Source: Ceratorhiza oryzae-sativae (Eukaryota; Basidiomycota; Agaricomycetes; Cantharellales; Ceratobasidiaceae). Taken from it: a stretch of DNA of 64,000 nt. Where the stretch lies: NCBI GenBank assembly GCA_030998015.1, contig JARWMV010000055.1, forward strand, positions 36,817 through 100,816, read 5' to 3'. Within the stretch, counting starts at the first letter, position 1, and every line of letters begins with the position of its first letter. Shown here piece by piece: positions 30,491-41,495 of the stretch. Below the pieces are notes generated by a model. It ran no database searches and had not been told where the DNA came from. It worked only from the letters and a program-made list of their open reading frames with translations. A program made the translations under genes and the position numbers.

Positions 30491-32301
30491 CTATTGAATC
30501 AAACCAACAGGGTATTAGCGCTATGAATGCCTCAATAAGAGAGGCCAGTTCAGGGCAGATATGGTTGAACTGCCAATAGAAGAGATGACTTACCTTCCAG
30601 TTGCATTTTCAAACTCATCATCAGCAAAAATGAAATTTCCTTTAAAGGCCCTCAAAGATGTTTAAAGACCTTAAAGACACTAAAGACACCAAATACCTAT
30701 ACCCCCTTTTAAAGCTCTTTCAAAACATGGCCTGTCTTGAGATGTCTTTGAGTGTCTTTGAACATCTTGAGGTGTCTTTAAGCATCTTTGAGTGTCTTGA
30801 AAACCAACTGGGATCCCTCAAGTCAGCATACTTAATCTTGGAATGCTTTGCAATACCTTGCAAGCAAACAATAACAGCTTGAAACCAATTTCAAACAACC
30901 CTGGGCTTGACTTATGTAATCATGCTGACTTGCTGACACAACAAGTTTCAGCTTTTAGTTGTGATGTAGCACATGCATGAGAAGGGCACACTACTAATCT
31001 CTCAGGGGTATTTTATAGCATATAGTGGCTTTGGTAACAAGGGGACACAAAATGGATGGTTGGATGAGGAGATTGATCATTCTGATGACAGATTTGGGGT
31101 ATACTTACCTTATTTGGCAAATTTGAAATTTCCCCAAAAAGGAAAGTTGTAGCCACAAAAATTACAAAAATCATTAATTTTTTGGATTTCCATATATGGT
31201 AAATTTGAAATTGGCCAAAAGAGGAGTAATCACAACCTGTTATAGATAGTCAGGATGTTGTGGTCCATTCACCTGAAGACACTTGACCTCTGTAAAGACA
31301 CTTGGGGACACTCAAAGACACCTAAAGACATTCAAAGACACTCAAAGACACTTCAAGACATTTGACCAAATTTCAAGACATCCAAAACATGGGCATGTAT
31401 TGCAGTATCTTTAAAGCTATTTCAACAACTCACAGAGTCTTTGCTTGTCTTTCAAGCTCTGTTATTACATATTGTTTTCCCAAAGCTCTTGCATGGAAAA
31501 CCCATTTTTACTGATGATCATCAAAGGCATCACAATCGTCATCCTTGCCAATCGAAGTAATGAGAACAACGCCAGCATTGATGACTTGCAATGGCACCCA
31601 GGTCATCTTATGGATTTGTGTTATTAGCCAAGCAGTGATCCCATACTCATCAGTGGGACGCTTCTTGGCAGATAGAACAATACTAAAATATTATATATGC
31701 GTGTTAATCAGCAATCCCATGGATACTTAAGTAGATGCTGGACACTCACTGTGCTCACCTGGCTGGTGGCAGGCCATCCTTGTTGGAACCATCAGATGGC
31801 ATTGGTTCAAGCAAGTGTCGATGACCATGCAATGCAATGGGCTGCTGACTCTGGACACTACTGAAGTGCTGAGACTGGGCAGCTGTGGAGCATGGCATGC
31901 TTGAGCAGAGATTTAGGGCTGAGAGCCTGGCATGCTAACCCATGCTTTTAATATTAAATATTTTTGTGCTGTTTTGATGGAATTTGGTGCATTCCTTGGA
32001 GACAGAGTGCTCATGTTCAGCATTGCTAGAGGAAGGGAATTTATCCGAAATTGTAGATGGTTGCAAATTATGAGAGAAAAAGTGAGCAAATTCCATATAC
32101 TGTTTAGGTCTGCTACTTACCTGACAACCACGATTCCCCATATGTACAGTTCCATGATGTAGCTTTATAAAATTTTTAAGCAGTGTTTCCATGGGTGTCT
32201 GCATCTATCTGAGTGTTTTGTGGTTACAAGATGGAAGTGGGGCAAAGGTCTTCATCAATACATCACCTATTCCCCTCTCTCCAGCTTCAATAACCCCTGG
32301 C
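30491..32301. other. Region with AAAGACACT-type repeats in both orientations
   Basis: Between 30640 and 30800 and again at 31290-31385 there are many AAAGACAC(T/C) and AGTGTCTTT units, in opposite orientation within and between the clusters. The intervening DNA is CpG-poor and has no convincing ORF. They could be subterminal repeats of a transposon end, perhaps of the adjacent Plavaka element, but no matching right end was found. Confidence 0.4.
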
Positions 32302-35300
32302 ATGTCTGACCATTATACCTGTACTGAATGCCCATACTGGACAACAAACCCGAAGTCATACAAGCTACACTGTAATCAGTGTTCTGCTCTGTTGTTGGTT
32401 ATGCAGGCAAATGAGGTGGCCCTTGAACTTTCATGCAAAAGGAAGGCATCGAAAAAGGCCAACAATGAACAACTATCCAAGCGTATGCAGATTGATGGTC
32501 CAATAACACGATCAGTGATTATCTCATAGCTTTTATTGAAAACCACCTGTTAATTTAAACAGCCCTATGTAGGGGACCCCTGGTGCTTCGCATACAAGTC
32601 CAGCCCAAGCTGATGTGGATTCAACCCCAAATTCAGTGCATATAACTGGTGATTGTTTACCTCAGCCCTCAATTTCTGATGCAAGCATTTTTCTTGACAC
32701 TGCTCCCCATACTCCCTCTTACTGGCCAGCCCTTGGGCAACGTCGCCATGAAATTGACATCCTCCCAGAGGCACCAGCAGCGCTTCCCCCCAGTTCTAGC
32801 CTAGCAGTGCCAAACGCCTCTCAAGCTTGCCGAATATTCCTTCGCATACCACCCAAGCCTATACCATACAGAACATCCCCTGATTCTTTCGGACAATACC
32901 GAGTCTACCCCACCAAGCCCCAAACCATCCCCGACTCTCTTTGTGAACTAGGTGACTTGTCAGATGCCCAACACACAATCGAGGAAAACATTGTGCCAAC
33001 TCCCACCTCGCCATCTGATCTCGTTGCCCCATGTCCAAATGTCTCCGCATTTAGACTACAGTATTGGCACTGGAACGGCGGCGTGCAGAAATCAGAGCAG
33101 TCTCGCGAATCACTCATAAACGATGTAATATGCCACCCAGACTTTATCCCTTCCGATCTTTCGGGGGTTAAATGGGGTAGTTTAGACGACGCATTGGCAT
33201 CCTACTCACCATCCTCTTCGGGATTTGTCCATGTTACTCTGAAGTTGCCAATCCCTCCTCGCACACCTGCTGCTGCTGTGCTTCATCGCTCAAAACCCAG
33301 TCTGCATACCATATCTATTCCAGTTCACCAATGCTTCTCACTACTTCAAACAGTCCAGGCATCGTTTTCAAATAACAACCCACGTTTTTTTCATTACGAG
33401 CCGTACGAAACACATTGCTGCAATCCTGGATCATCCGAAGACTACCAGGCATATGGGGAGGTTTACGAATCACCTCGAATGCTTGAAATGCACCGTCAGG
33501 TGCAGGAAATTCTTCTAGATGAGCCCTGTAAGCTACTGCGATGCATTGCTGCCATTATGATCTTCTCCGATGCAACTCAACTGGCCAATTTTGGCAATGC
33601 GAAAGCCTGGCCGATTCGTGTGAGTTTTGGGAACTTGTCAAAGTATGAGCGATGCAAACCAGACTCGAAAAACCATTATGAGCTGGCTTTCATGCCTTCT
33701 GTGAGCGGATTTAAATCATGAATTTTCAATCCTAGGCATTTTGACCAGTCTCATCTAGTTACCACCGAGCATAAAGGATCAGATACGCAAGCTGGAAGGC
33801 AATCGGGCATTACCGAAGGCGTTACTTACACATCTACGTCGTGAACTCTTTCATGAGATGTGGAAGTACCTCCTAACCGATGATTTTTTGCGGGCATGGC
33901 GCAATGGTATTGTGATTGAATGCGCAGATGGAATTACGCGGAGAGTATTCCCTCGAATTTTTTCATATTCAGCAGACTATCCTGAGAAGTAGGATTTTAA
34001 TCCCTTCATTAAGCACGATGCTAATGGTACGCAGGGTTCTCTTGGCTACGCTTCGTGGCATGAAATCGCTGCGACCCTGTACACGGTGCAGTATGCCAAA
34101 GTCGGAATTTCGAAATATGGGACTTCCGAGTGATATGGTTCTGCGAAAGCGGCTTAAACGGACTGACAATCGAGAAAGATATAATCTAGTACAAGATGCC
34201 AGATCGATTATCTACACAGAAGGCCGTGCAGTCAACTCAAAGGGCGTTGAACAGCTGCTTCGCCCGCATTCATATGTCCCAACCAATGTAAGCTGTCCTA
34301 AAATTTGCCCACCGCAACGGAAAATATTGAAAACAATAATTTGGGTCACATAAAATAGAATGCATTTTCGCATCGGCTTCGATGTCTCGGGTTCAATATA
34401 TTCGAGTCCTTAACGATCGATTTCCTGCATGAGTTTGAGCTTGGGGTTTGGAAATCGGTCTTTCAGCATATCCTTCGGATACTGGAGTCCATCAATTCAA
34501 AAACGGTGGCAGCATTTGACGAGCGGTTAGTTCCACTCCATGATTACGATTTACTAATTTACATCACTGCAATTGTCTTGACAGCTTCCGTCTGGTTCCA
34601 TCATTTGGCGCTGGGACAATCCGCCCATTCACCGAGGATGTCTCGGATATGACCCGACCAGCAGCTCGAAACTATGAGGATATATTACAGGTGAGGAGGA
34701 TGTGGGGGCTATATCGTTTGTTAATTTCCGTGAACGTTTCAAGTGCATTATACCAGTCGTCGAAGGACTTTTGCCACGTTCAATCGAGGCTAAGGTCCTT
34801 GTTTTACTGTACGTTTTAGCTCAGTGGCATGGGCTAGCAAAGCTTCGGCGACATACTGATGTGTCGCTCACTGCGCTGCGCCACACCACAACTCGATTGG
34901 GTTACGAATTACGGGAGTTTGAAGCATATACCTCAGAAATTGAGGTTTATGAAACCACAAGTGAATACATGGCTCGTGAACGGAGGATTCGGAAGAAGGC
35001 TAGGCCACGAGCAGCTTTAAACGTTCAATCAGAGGCTGCTAACTTAGACGAAAATATCCCTGACGTTGGCCGGCGCCGAAAATACTTCACGCTCAATACG
35101 GTGAAGTTTCATGCGCTGGGGGACTATCCGGATTCTGTAGCATCTGTAGGGACGACGGATTCGGTTTCTACTCAAACTGTGAGTCGCTCGATGAGGTTTT
35201 AATGCATATCATTCAATTCACATATAGGGCGAGCTTTTACATCGACACGACAAACGGAACTATTCCCGAACAAACGGACGAGAGTATCTTTCCCAGATGG

Positions 35301-36592
35301 GAAAGATTCAAAGGATTACAAGCCGATTGAACGACACTAATGACCAACTAAAAGCTTCCCATCCCCCTCCCAGCGCGAAGCTATCTGCACTTTCGACGGC
35401 AACCAACCACTCAGAGAGCCTTCCGGCCCACGACACTGGTCACCCCCCTTATCAAATCGCACTGTCCCAAAAGAATCCAATAATCGTTCCAATTGGACTA
35501 GACGAAAGTGGCAGTGAACCGGCAGTCAAGGTAAGATGACCTTCAAGTAGCATATATGCGTTATACCAATTCCTTTGAACCTAAGGACTTCCTCCCCCGA
35601 GTGAAGGCACATTTTTTGGCCCGCATTTTAGGAGATCGGTATGAGGATGAACGGGCTCGCAATGATCTCGAGCTTGCTCGGGTTCATTTTCAGCACGATA
35701 GAATATACTCACATCAAACCCTCAAAATTCACTACACAACGTACGATGTGCGCCGCGCTCAAGACACAGTCAATCCCTCGACTCAAAAACGATTCGCTAT
35801 GGTTCCTTCAGATCAATACGGCCTTGGGGAGATCGGCGCTCACTGGTTCTGGTATGCGCGAGTGATGGGCATATACCACGCCAATGTATCGCATAACGGC
35901 TCACGCCCAAAACGAATGGATTTCTTGTGGGTACGGTGGCTTTCTCGTATGACCGACGTTCCGGGAGGCTGGAATACATGTCGACTTGATCAAGTTGGCT
36001 ATTTCCCGGATTCGGAGGAGTTTCACGCATTTGACTTTATTGACCCGGTCAATGTGATTCGTGCCGTTCACTTGATCCCCCGTTTTGTGGGGGGACAGAC
36101 TGCAAGTTATCTTGAATCTATAGATTCAATAGCTGCAGATGTCCGCACAGCTGGCGACTGGAAGCACCACTATATTGCAAGGCAAGTCTACCCCACCAAA
36201 AAGGCGCACTTCATGTCTGATTCTCTCGGGCGATAGGTTCGCCGATCGTGACATGCTCACGCGATTGCGTTTGGCGGGATGGCCATTGGCCATATGACCC
36301 TTTCGACCACGTCGGTAACTGCAGCTGGAATCACCTTAGAGGCACTGGGACCAGGTATTGGATTATCTCCACTCATCCTACACGCGAGTAGCTTCGGGCG
36401 CTGAATATATTTTATCATTCAGCATATGAGTACAATGAGAAAGAAGATATCAACGATATTGGAAGTGATGACGAGGCTGATGCTCAAGGTTCGGAAGTGG
36501 ACGAAGATGATAGTGAGAGTGATGGAGAGGATTCAGACGGGGGAGGCGATGGGATGGCTGAATGTCATGAGGATGAAGATGTGGGCTGGTAA
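32302..36592 (+). mobile_element. Plavaka (KDZ superfamily) transposase gene, multi-intron
   Basis: Starts MSDHYTCTECPYW with a C2H2 finger (residues 4-27). Proposed introns (58, 58, 46, 71, 58, 53, 49, 55 nt) are 32515-32572, 33701-33758, 33989-34034, 34288-34358, 34527-34584, 34691-34743, 35179-35227 and 35531-35585. A GC-AG intron follows at 36182-36236. Diagnostic segments: IMIFSDATQLANFG (about 33556), YSADYPEK then PCTRCSMPKSE (33970-34105), TIDFLHEFELGVWK (about 34420), CIIPVVEGLLPRS (34744), LAQWHGLAKLR (about 34820) and FADRDML (about 36240). The acidic tail (36421-36592) fits the family. One frame change near 36260 suggests inactivation. It would cut and paste a KDZ-type DNA transposon; terminal repeats were not identified. 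Confidence 0.82.
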
Positions 36593-37147
36593 CGAAAGGG
36601 AGATGTAGCGATTTAGAGAAATTGATACGCGCCTGGGCATCGCATATACTTGCCCGATCCGATCTGCATACCTAACGATATAACTCCGTTAGATTGACCA
36701 CTTATCACAAATTGAAACCCACTCGCAATTCGTCCCTGTGCCCCAGCTCAATGCTGGCATCGCTCCGAGGATGAAGGACTAGCGACACGACAGCAAGCGG
36801 ACTGAAATTGACAGACAATACCGTTGCGCGCAATGAAAAACTATATAGCAATTTTAGACGGCGCGGAAGGGTATGAAAACTGATTCAAGTCACGAAGTAT
36901 AATTGCGCCCCCAGCAAGTTCTAAAAATTGATCGAAATACATTACAATCCTCTGAAAGCATTGGGGAATTTGAAATCGATGAGCTTCCTCCGGCCGATTT
37001 GCCGATGAGAGTGGGCGTGCCTTCGACTCCATCGACATAACCTTGACAAACATTGAATTTTACGTAAACGACATTGACGCATGTGCTGACGTACATGGCT
37101 CCGTTTGTCATCAGACAACGTATCATCACGTGGACACTTTGTGAAAC
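36593..37147. other. Intergenic, nothing recognised
   Basis: About 555 bp between the Plavaka stop and the coiled-coil gene. Only short minus-strand frames; no repeat or terminal inverted repeat seen. Confidence 0.4.
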
Positions 37148-38791
37148 ATGTCGGTTGTCCAACGGCGAGTTGTCCTGACTGCACCCAACCCACCAGCCGG
37201 TTTCCCGGGAAGCCCCCTAGAATCCCCCTCACAACCACTTACTGTCGCTCACCTGATTGCAGTAAACCACTACATTAAACAGCTGGGACTGTTTCTTGAG
37301 ATTACACGTGAGTATGACGGTTACCGTTCCCATCAGCCGAATCTGACGACGTTTCGAAGCTACCAATCCAGATAGCCAAACCGCATTGGCTGAGGGAATG
37401 CTACACCAAAGTCGCGTGGTAAACGGTAAGCTTAGTTATTCTGCTGGCAAAATGTCCTGAAGCATTGGTTTAGCTATTGTGCGAGATCGTTATCCCGAGG
37501 ATCTCCGCGATCCCGGGTCTCAAGCACAGAACAATGAACTCGCGCTTAAAATTGCCGAAATGGTTACAGCGCAGATGAGACCTCAGCTTGACGAATTGAA
37601 GCAAGAATTTGGGCAGGGGAAAAAGGAGTTGGAAGGGCGACTCGACAGGGTTGACAAGCAAATCGGTGAGATGAACAAGAGACTTAATGGATTCGACAAC
37701 CGACTCGAATCGGTTAATACACGATTCGATGAGGTCAATAAACGCTTCGATGATGTGGACAAACGCTTCGATGATGTGGACAAACGCTTCGATGATGTGG
37801 ACAAACGCTTCGATGATGTGGACAAACGCTTCGATGATGTGGACAAACGCTTCGATGATGTGGACAAACGCTTCGATGATGTGTACAAACGCTTCGATGG
37901 TGTGGACAAACGATTCAACGATGTAGACAAACACTCCAACGAAGTGGACAAACGGTTCAACGATGTCAGCAACCGGTTTGACAATGTCGACCAACGGTCC
38001 AACGACCTCAACGAGCAGTTGACCGGTTTGAGTTCGTCCCTCGAGACCACCAAGGCGGATCTCATCGAACAGGTTAGCGGAGTAACGCAACGACTCGAGG
38101 GCCTAGAGCAAGCCACAAGCGACCTACGAGGATCTCTAGAGCTCCTAAGTGGTAACCAGGACATTCGTAAGTCGAAATTTCGCTGAACCATTGGATATTC
38201 TAAAGCCACCCAATGCAGGAGTTGTGATCAAGGAGGTACTCGACAAGGAACTCGATGAGATGAAGTCAGATATTCGCGCGAACACGGCTGACCTCGCAAC
38301 ACTTACCAATAAATTTGCCGGCGTTGAAGATCTACCCGGAATGGAAGCCGCCGTTCACGAGTCGCAAGGACAGTTGAAGAATTTATTAGACCGCGTTACA
38401 AGAATCGAGCGATCAAATCGGCTGGTGTGTGTAACAACCGTTGTAATTTCCTTGCCTTACATCTCTCAGTTTGTCAACCATACGCGCATCGCGGATGGGC
38501 CATGGGTTGAAATTCCCAACGAAGAAGGCAAGTATCCTACGAACTCGGTATGTGAACGCAGCATGCCGAGAAAGCCCATGCTTATTTCTAATATTATAGC
38601 CTGAAAAATACAAATTATTAGCAAACAACCGCGCCTTGGAAAGTCTGACTGGACCCGCACTTGGCAAATATCTCACATTTTACGCATTGCCATTCCCGAC
38701 AGGCGTCGATGATATGACGCCGAGGTGGTCCTCCGAGCAGAAAGCTGAGGCGACGAGTGCCTTACGAGTTTATATCACCTCACCAGCCTAG
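37148..38791 (+). CDS. Coiled-coil protein with heptad minisatellite, five exons
   Basis: Exons 37148-37307, 37360-37425, 37474-38166, 38219-38547 and 38600-38791 are joined by four introns of 48-52 nt with GTGAGT/GTAAGC/GTAAGT/GTATGT donors and good acceptors. The frame is open throughout, about 480 residues. The N-terminus is Pro-rich (LTAPNPPAGFPGSPLESPSQP), followed by a helical stretch. Exon 3 encodes about 16 heptads based on RFDDVDK, a long coiled coil. Exons 4-5 continue helical and end with a compact domain (ANNRALESLTGPALGKYLTFYALPFPTG). I do not recognise a family; the heptad part resembles generic DUF1640/apolipoprotein-like repeats. Normal CpG use and clean splice sites suggest a live host gene. 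Confidence 0.75.
37680..38015 (+). repeat. 21-bp coding minisatellite
   Basis: About 16 units of 21 bp encoding one heptad each. Six copies from 37743 to 37868 are identical; flanking copies diverge progressively on both sides. Unit length is a multiple of three, so copy-number change keeps the frame. Confidence 0.9.
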
Positions 38792-39391
38792 CTCCGACAA
38801 ATATCGCTTCGCTTTTTTGACTGTCACTTGTCTCTGTCTGTCGTAGTATATTGAGCCAACTATATCCTTCCCAGCCTAACCTTGCACATGAATCAAATGC
38901 AACCATCTCCTGACCACCGAGCTCTTCCCTCAGGCTGTTTGTTTCGGTTTTCGATAGCTGAGTTGTATGGATGGGCGTGTTACGCGGATACGTCGTCATA
39001 TAATTGTGCCTTGCGGAAGGGTCTGGGCCCCGCGCTTATACACCACGGTTCACTCGATTCCTGGCGCTGTCCAGGCGGGATGGGGCAGGACGGGACGGGA
39101 CATACTACACGGATTCGGAGTGTTGGTTCAAGAATGTGTGAGGGAAGTCCGAGCACTTACCCTCCGTTTCTGCTTTTACAAACAAGACCAAGGTCTGTGA
39201 TGATCTCGCACCGGCTCCGCACCCACTCAAACACCATATCGCCCAATGACACGCCCGACGACAAGCCATCCTGGCCAAACATTCCGCCGCGGTTTCGAAC
39301 CCTGTCGTTCCAGCATCGCTCGCACTATCTTTTAGTGGTTTAGCCCTGGATGCTACAAGTAGCGGAGCCCCTCCGACCACGATTCCTGCTC
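38792..39391. other. Intergenic, nothing firm
   Basis: About 600 bp. A 153-codon plus-strand frame (38882-39343) has no recognisable domain and looks like chance. Confidence 0.35.
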
Positions 39392-40975
39392 ATGTCAGGG
39401 AACAAGTCAACGCCGCGACGAGACGTCGCCCGTCCGACACGCCAGAACCAACCGCCGATCCCCGAGCAGAGCGAGCGGCAAATCCGTCAACAGAAAACGG
39501 TACGCCGCGCTAAGCCAACACTCAAGCGTGTTCCATTCATCGTATAGGCCAAGCAAATCCTGCCATCTCGGGTGGGGGCGGCGGAACCTTTGCCCTCACC
39601 AAAAACAACGGCCAATTCGAGCCACCCAATGACGCTATCAACGGTACCACCGAGGGTATCCAGGTCTCCGCGGCCGAATACGACCCGACCCCGGACATGT
39701 GTGAAGACCAAGCTCGTCGCGACGCACTCGCAGACGGGGTCGGCGAGCGAAACGAACACGGCGGGGCCGATCTCATGGACGAGGACGAAGATGAGGATCT
39801 GGACGACATGTTTGCGGTCGGTAGTCGTAAGATCAAGACAACCATGCCGTCTGTGAGTAGTTTTCAGTTTCGACTTTTTGCAGGTGAATTCAAGAGACGT
39901 TTGTAGACAGAAAACGACAGCACCTGCACCGATCACAGCCCCTGGAGCTACGTTTAATATGGAGGCCGACGATCCCGAGGGGCTATAAGATCATCCTTGG
40001 CGAACTTCTCCATAATTGACGCTACCAGGTTTTTTCAACACTGGGCGAAGGGTTGTTCTCAGTCGTTGTTCGTGCGCGGGTAGTGGAGGACCAGCGAGAA
40101 GTCGCAATCAAGATTATTCGCAGCCAGGAGAGCATGTAGGCGGCTTCCGTTTTAGATAAACCAAGAAATAACATATATACAGGTTCAAGGCCGGCCAGAA
40201 AGAGATCCAGTTACTGAATAAGCTCGCAGCCGCTGACCTGGATGACGAGAAACATTTTATCAGGTTGGAAAGGACATTTGAACATGGAGGGTGTTTGTGC
40301 CTTGTTTTGGAGTCGCTCAGGTTTGTTCTTACCCTTCCACACGCATCTCCTATCCCAATGACATCGGTTTATGGTATGAACTTGCCAGACGTTATCAAGA
40401 AATTCGGAAAAGACGTTGGGCTGAACATTCGTGCCGTGCGCGCATACGCTCATCAATTGCTCGTGGGGCTTTCTCTGCTCAAGAAAGCAAATGTGATGCA
40501 TACAGATATCAAACCAGATAATATTCTCGCGCGTGGTTACGTTGTTGCATCCTGGCCAAAGGCTGATGGTGAGTATTGAAACGTATTGTATGTATAGTAC
40601 GCTTCAGGAACTTAGCGTAGTGTATGTGAAGCGGAAGAGCTTGATAGAGTATATGATACGCAAGTGAGAGGTGAAAGTCGCTGAGTAGAGAGGCGACGCA
40701 TACATTCAGTTATATAGTAAGAAACGGAGAATACATCGCGTGAATGACGGGTGTATCGATCTAATGTATCTACGAATGGAGTTAACATGCAAAACTCGGG
40801 GTACATGCGGAGAGTAAGGAACAACGTCGGTATGACATCGAACAATATACGGGTCAGTTCATCAACAGTGAGATTGTAGGTGAGCGACAGCAAAACGGTT
40901 GTCAAAATCTGCGATCTTGGTGCTACGACCCGTAGGAGGGCTCGTACTAAAACCGACAGACGTATTAAGGGGGAT
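39392..40975 (+). pseudogene. PRP4-type spliceosomal protein kinase, truncated and broken
   Basis: Start MSGNKSTPRRDV. Introns at 39500-39547, 39853-39910 and 40136-40182 are readable. Segments DEDLDDMFAVGSRK, DPEG, a glycine-loop region FSTLGEGLFSVVVRAR, VAIKIIRSQESM, FKAGQKEIQLL, KKFGKDVGLNIRAVRAYAHQL, HTDIKPDNIL and VVKICDLGA match Prp4/PRPF4B kinases, which phosphorylate tri-snRNP proteins. Lesions: a frame change near 39985, a TGA near 40017, an acceptor reading GG instead of AG before MNLPDVI (about 40377), about 350 bp of extra sequence after DNIL (40530-40880), and loss of everything after the DFG-equivalent CDLG (about 40920). The activation loop and C-lobe are missing, so it is a dead partial copy. 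Confidence 0.82.
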
Positions 40976-41495
40976 GCGAAGGTATTTCGACCTGCGGAGC
41001 AGGCACGAAACCCTTGACTATATGTATTCAACTCTAGCATACAATCGAATCATGATACATAAGCGAGACCATACAAAGTAGAAAATAGCAAAAGAAATAA
41101 ACACGAGGCAAAGCCTTGAAACTACCTGATACAGAACCAGACCATATGCATGTGATTATTTGTCCGTGGTAAGGCTGTTATAGTTGGCTCACGACACTTT
41201 CGGCCTGTCCAGTGGGGTAATCGCGTGATAGATACCATGAAAGGCTAATGTTTGTGCATGTGTGGAAGCCATAAGTCAGCTCTGGTGCGCATACACTTAC
41301 TCACATAGTCCTTAGTTATCTCGGTCTGTCGCGCAGACAGACAGTAAGAACGCGGCCTGTTCCTGCACTGAATTCAGGGTGGCTGTCATCCCCAGGCTGA
41401 TACCTTGGCTAAGCGCCATGATGTTATGTTGACATTCAACCACGAACTTTTCGCGTTCGTCGCAGCACCGATATATCGCTTAAGATGCCTCCTGC
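40976..41495. other. Intergenic, nothing recognised
   Basis: About 520 bp between the PRP4 remnant and the OrsD-like gene; no ORF, repeat or RNA gene supported. Confidence 0.4.

Noticed and set aside
37470..38209. Two long minus-strand frames across the heptad gene
   Set aside because: A 21-bp repeat keeps all six frames open; splice sites and flanking exons support only the plus strand.
40530..40880. Extra segment in the PRP4 copy as a solo LTR
   Set aside because: No TG...CA ends and no target duplication could be found; it may be an intron or unrelated insertion.
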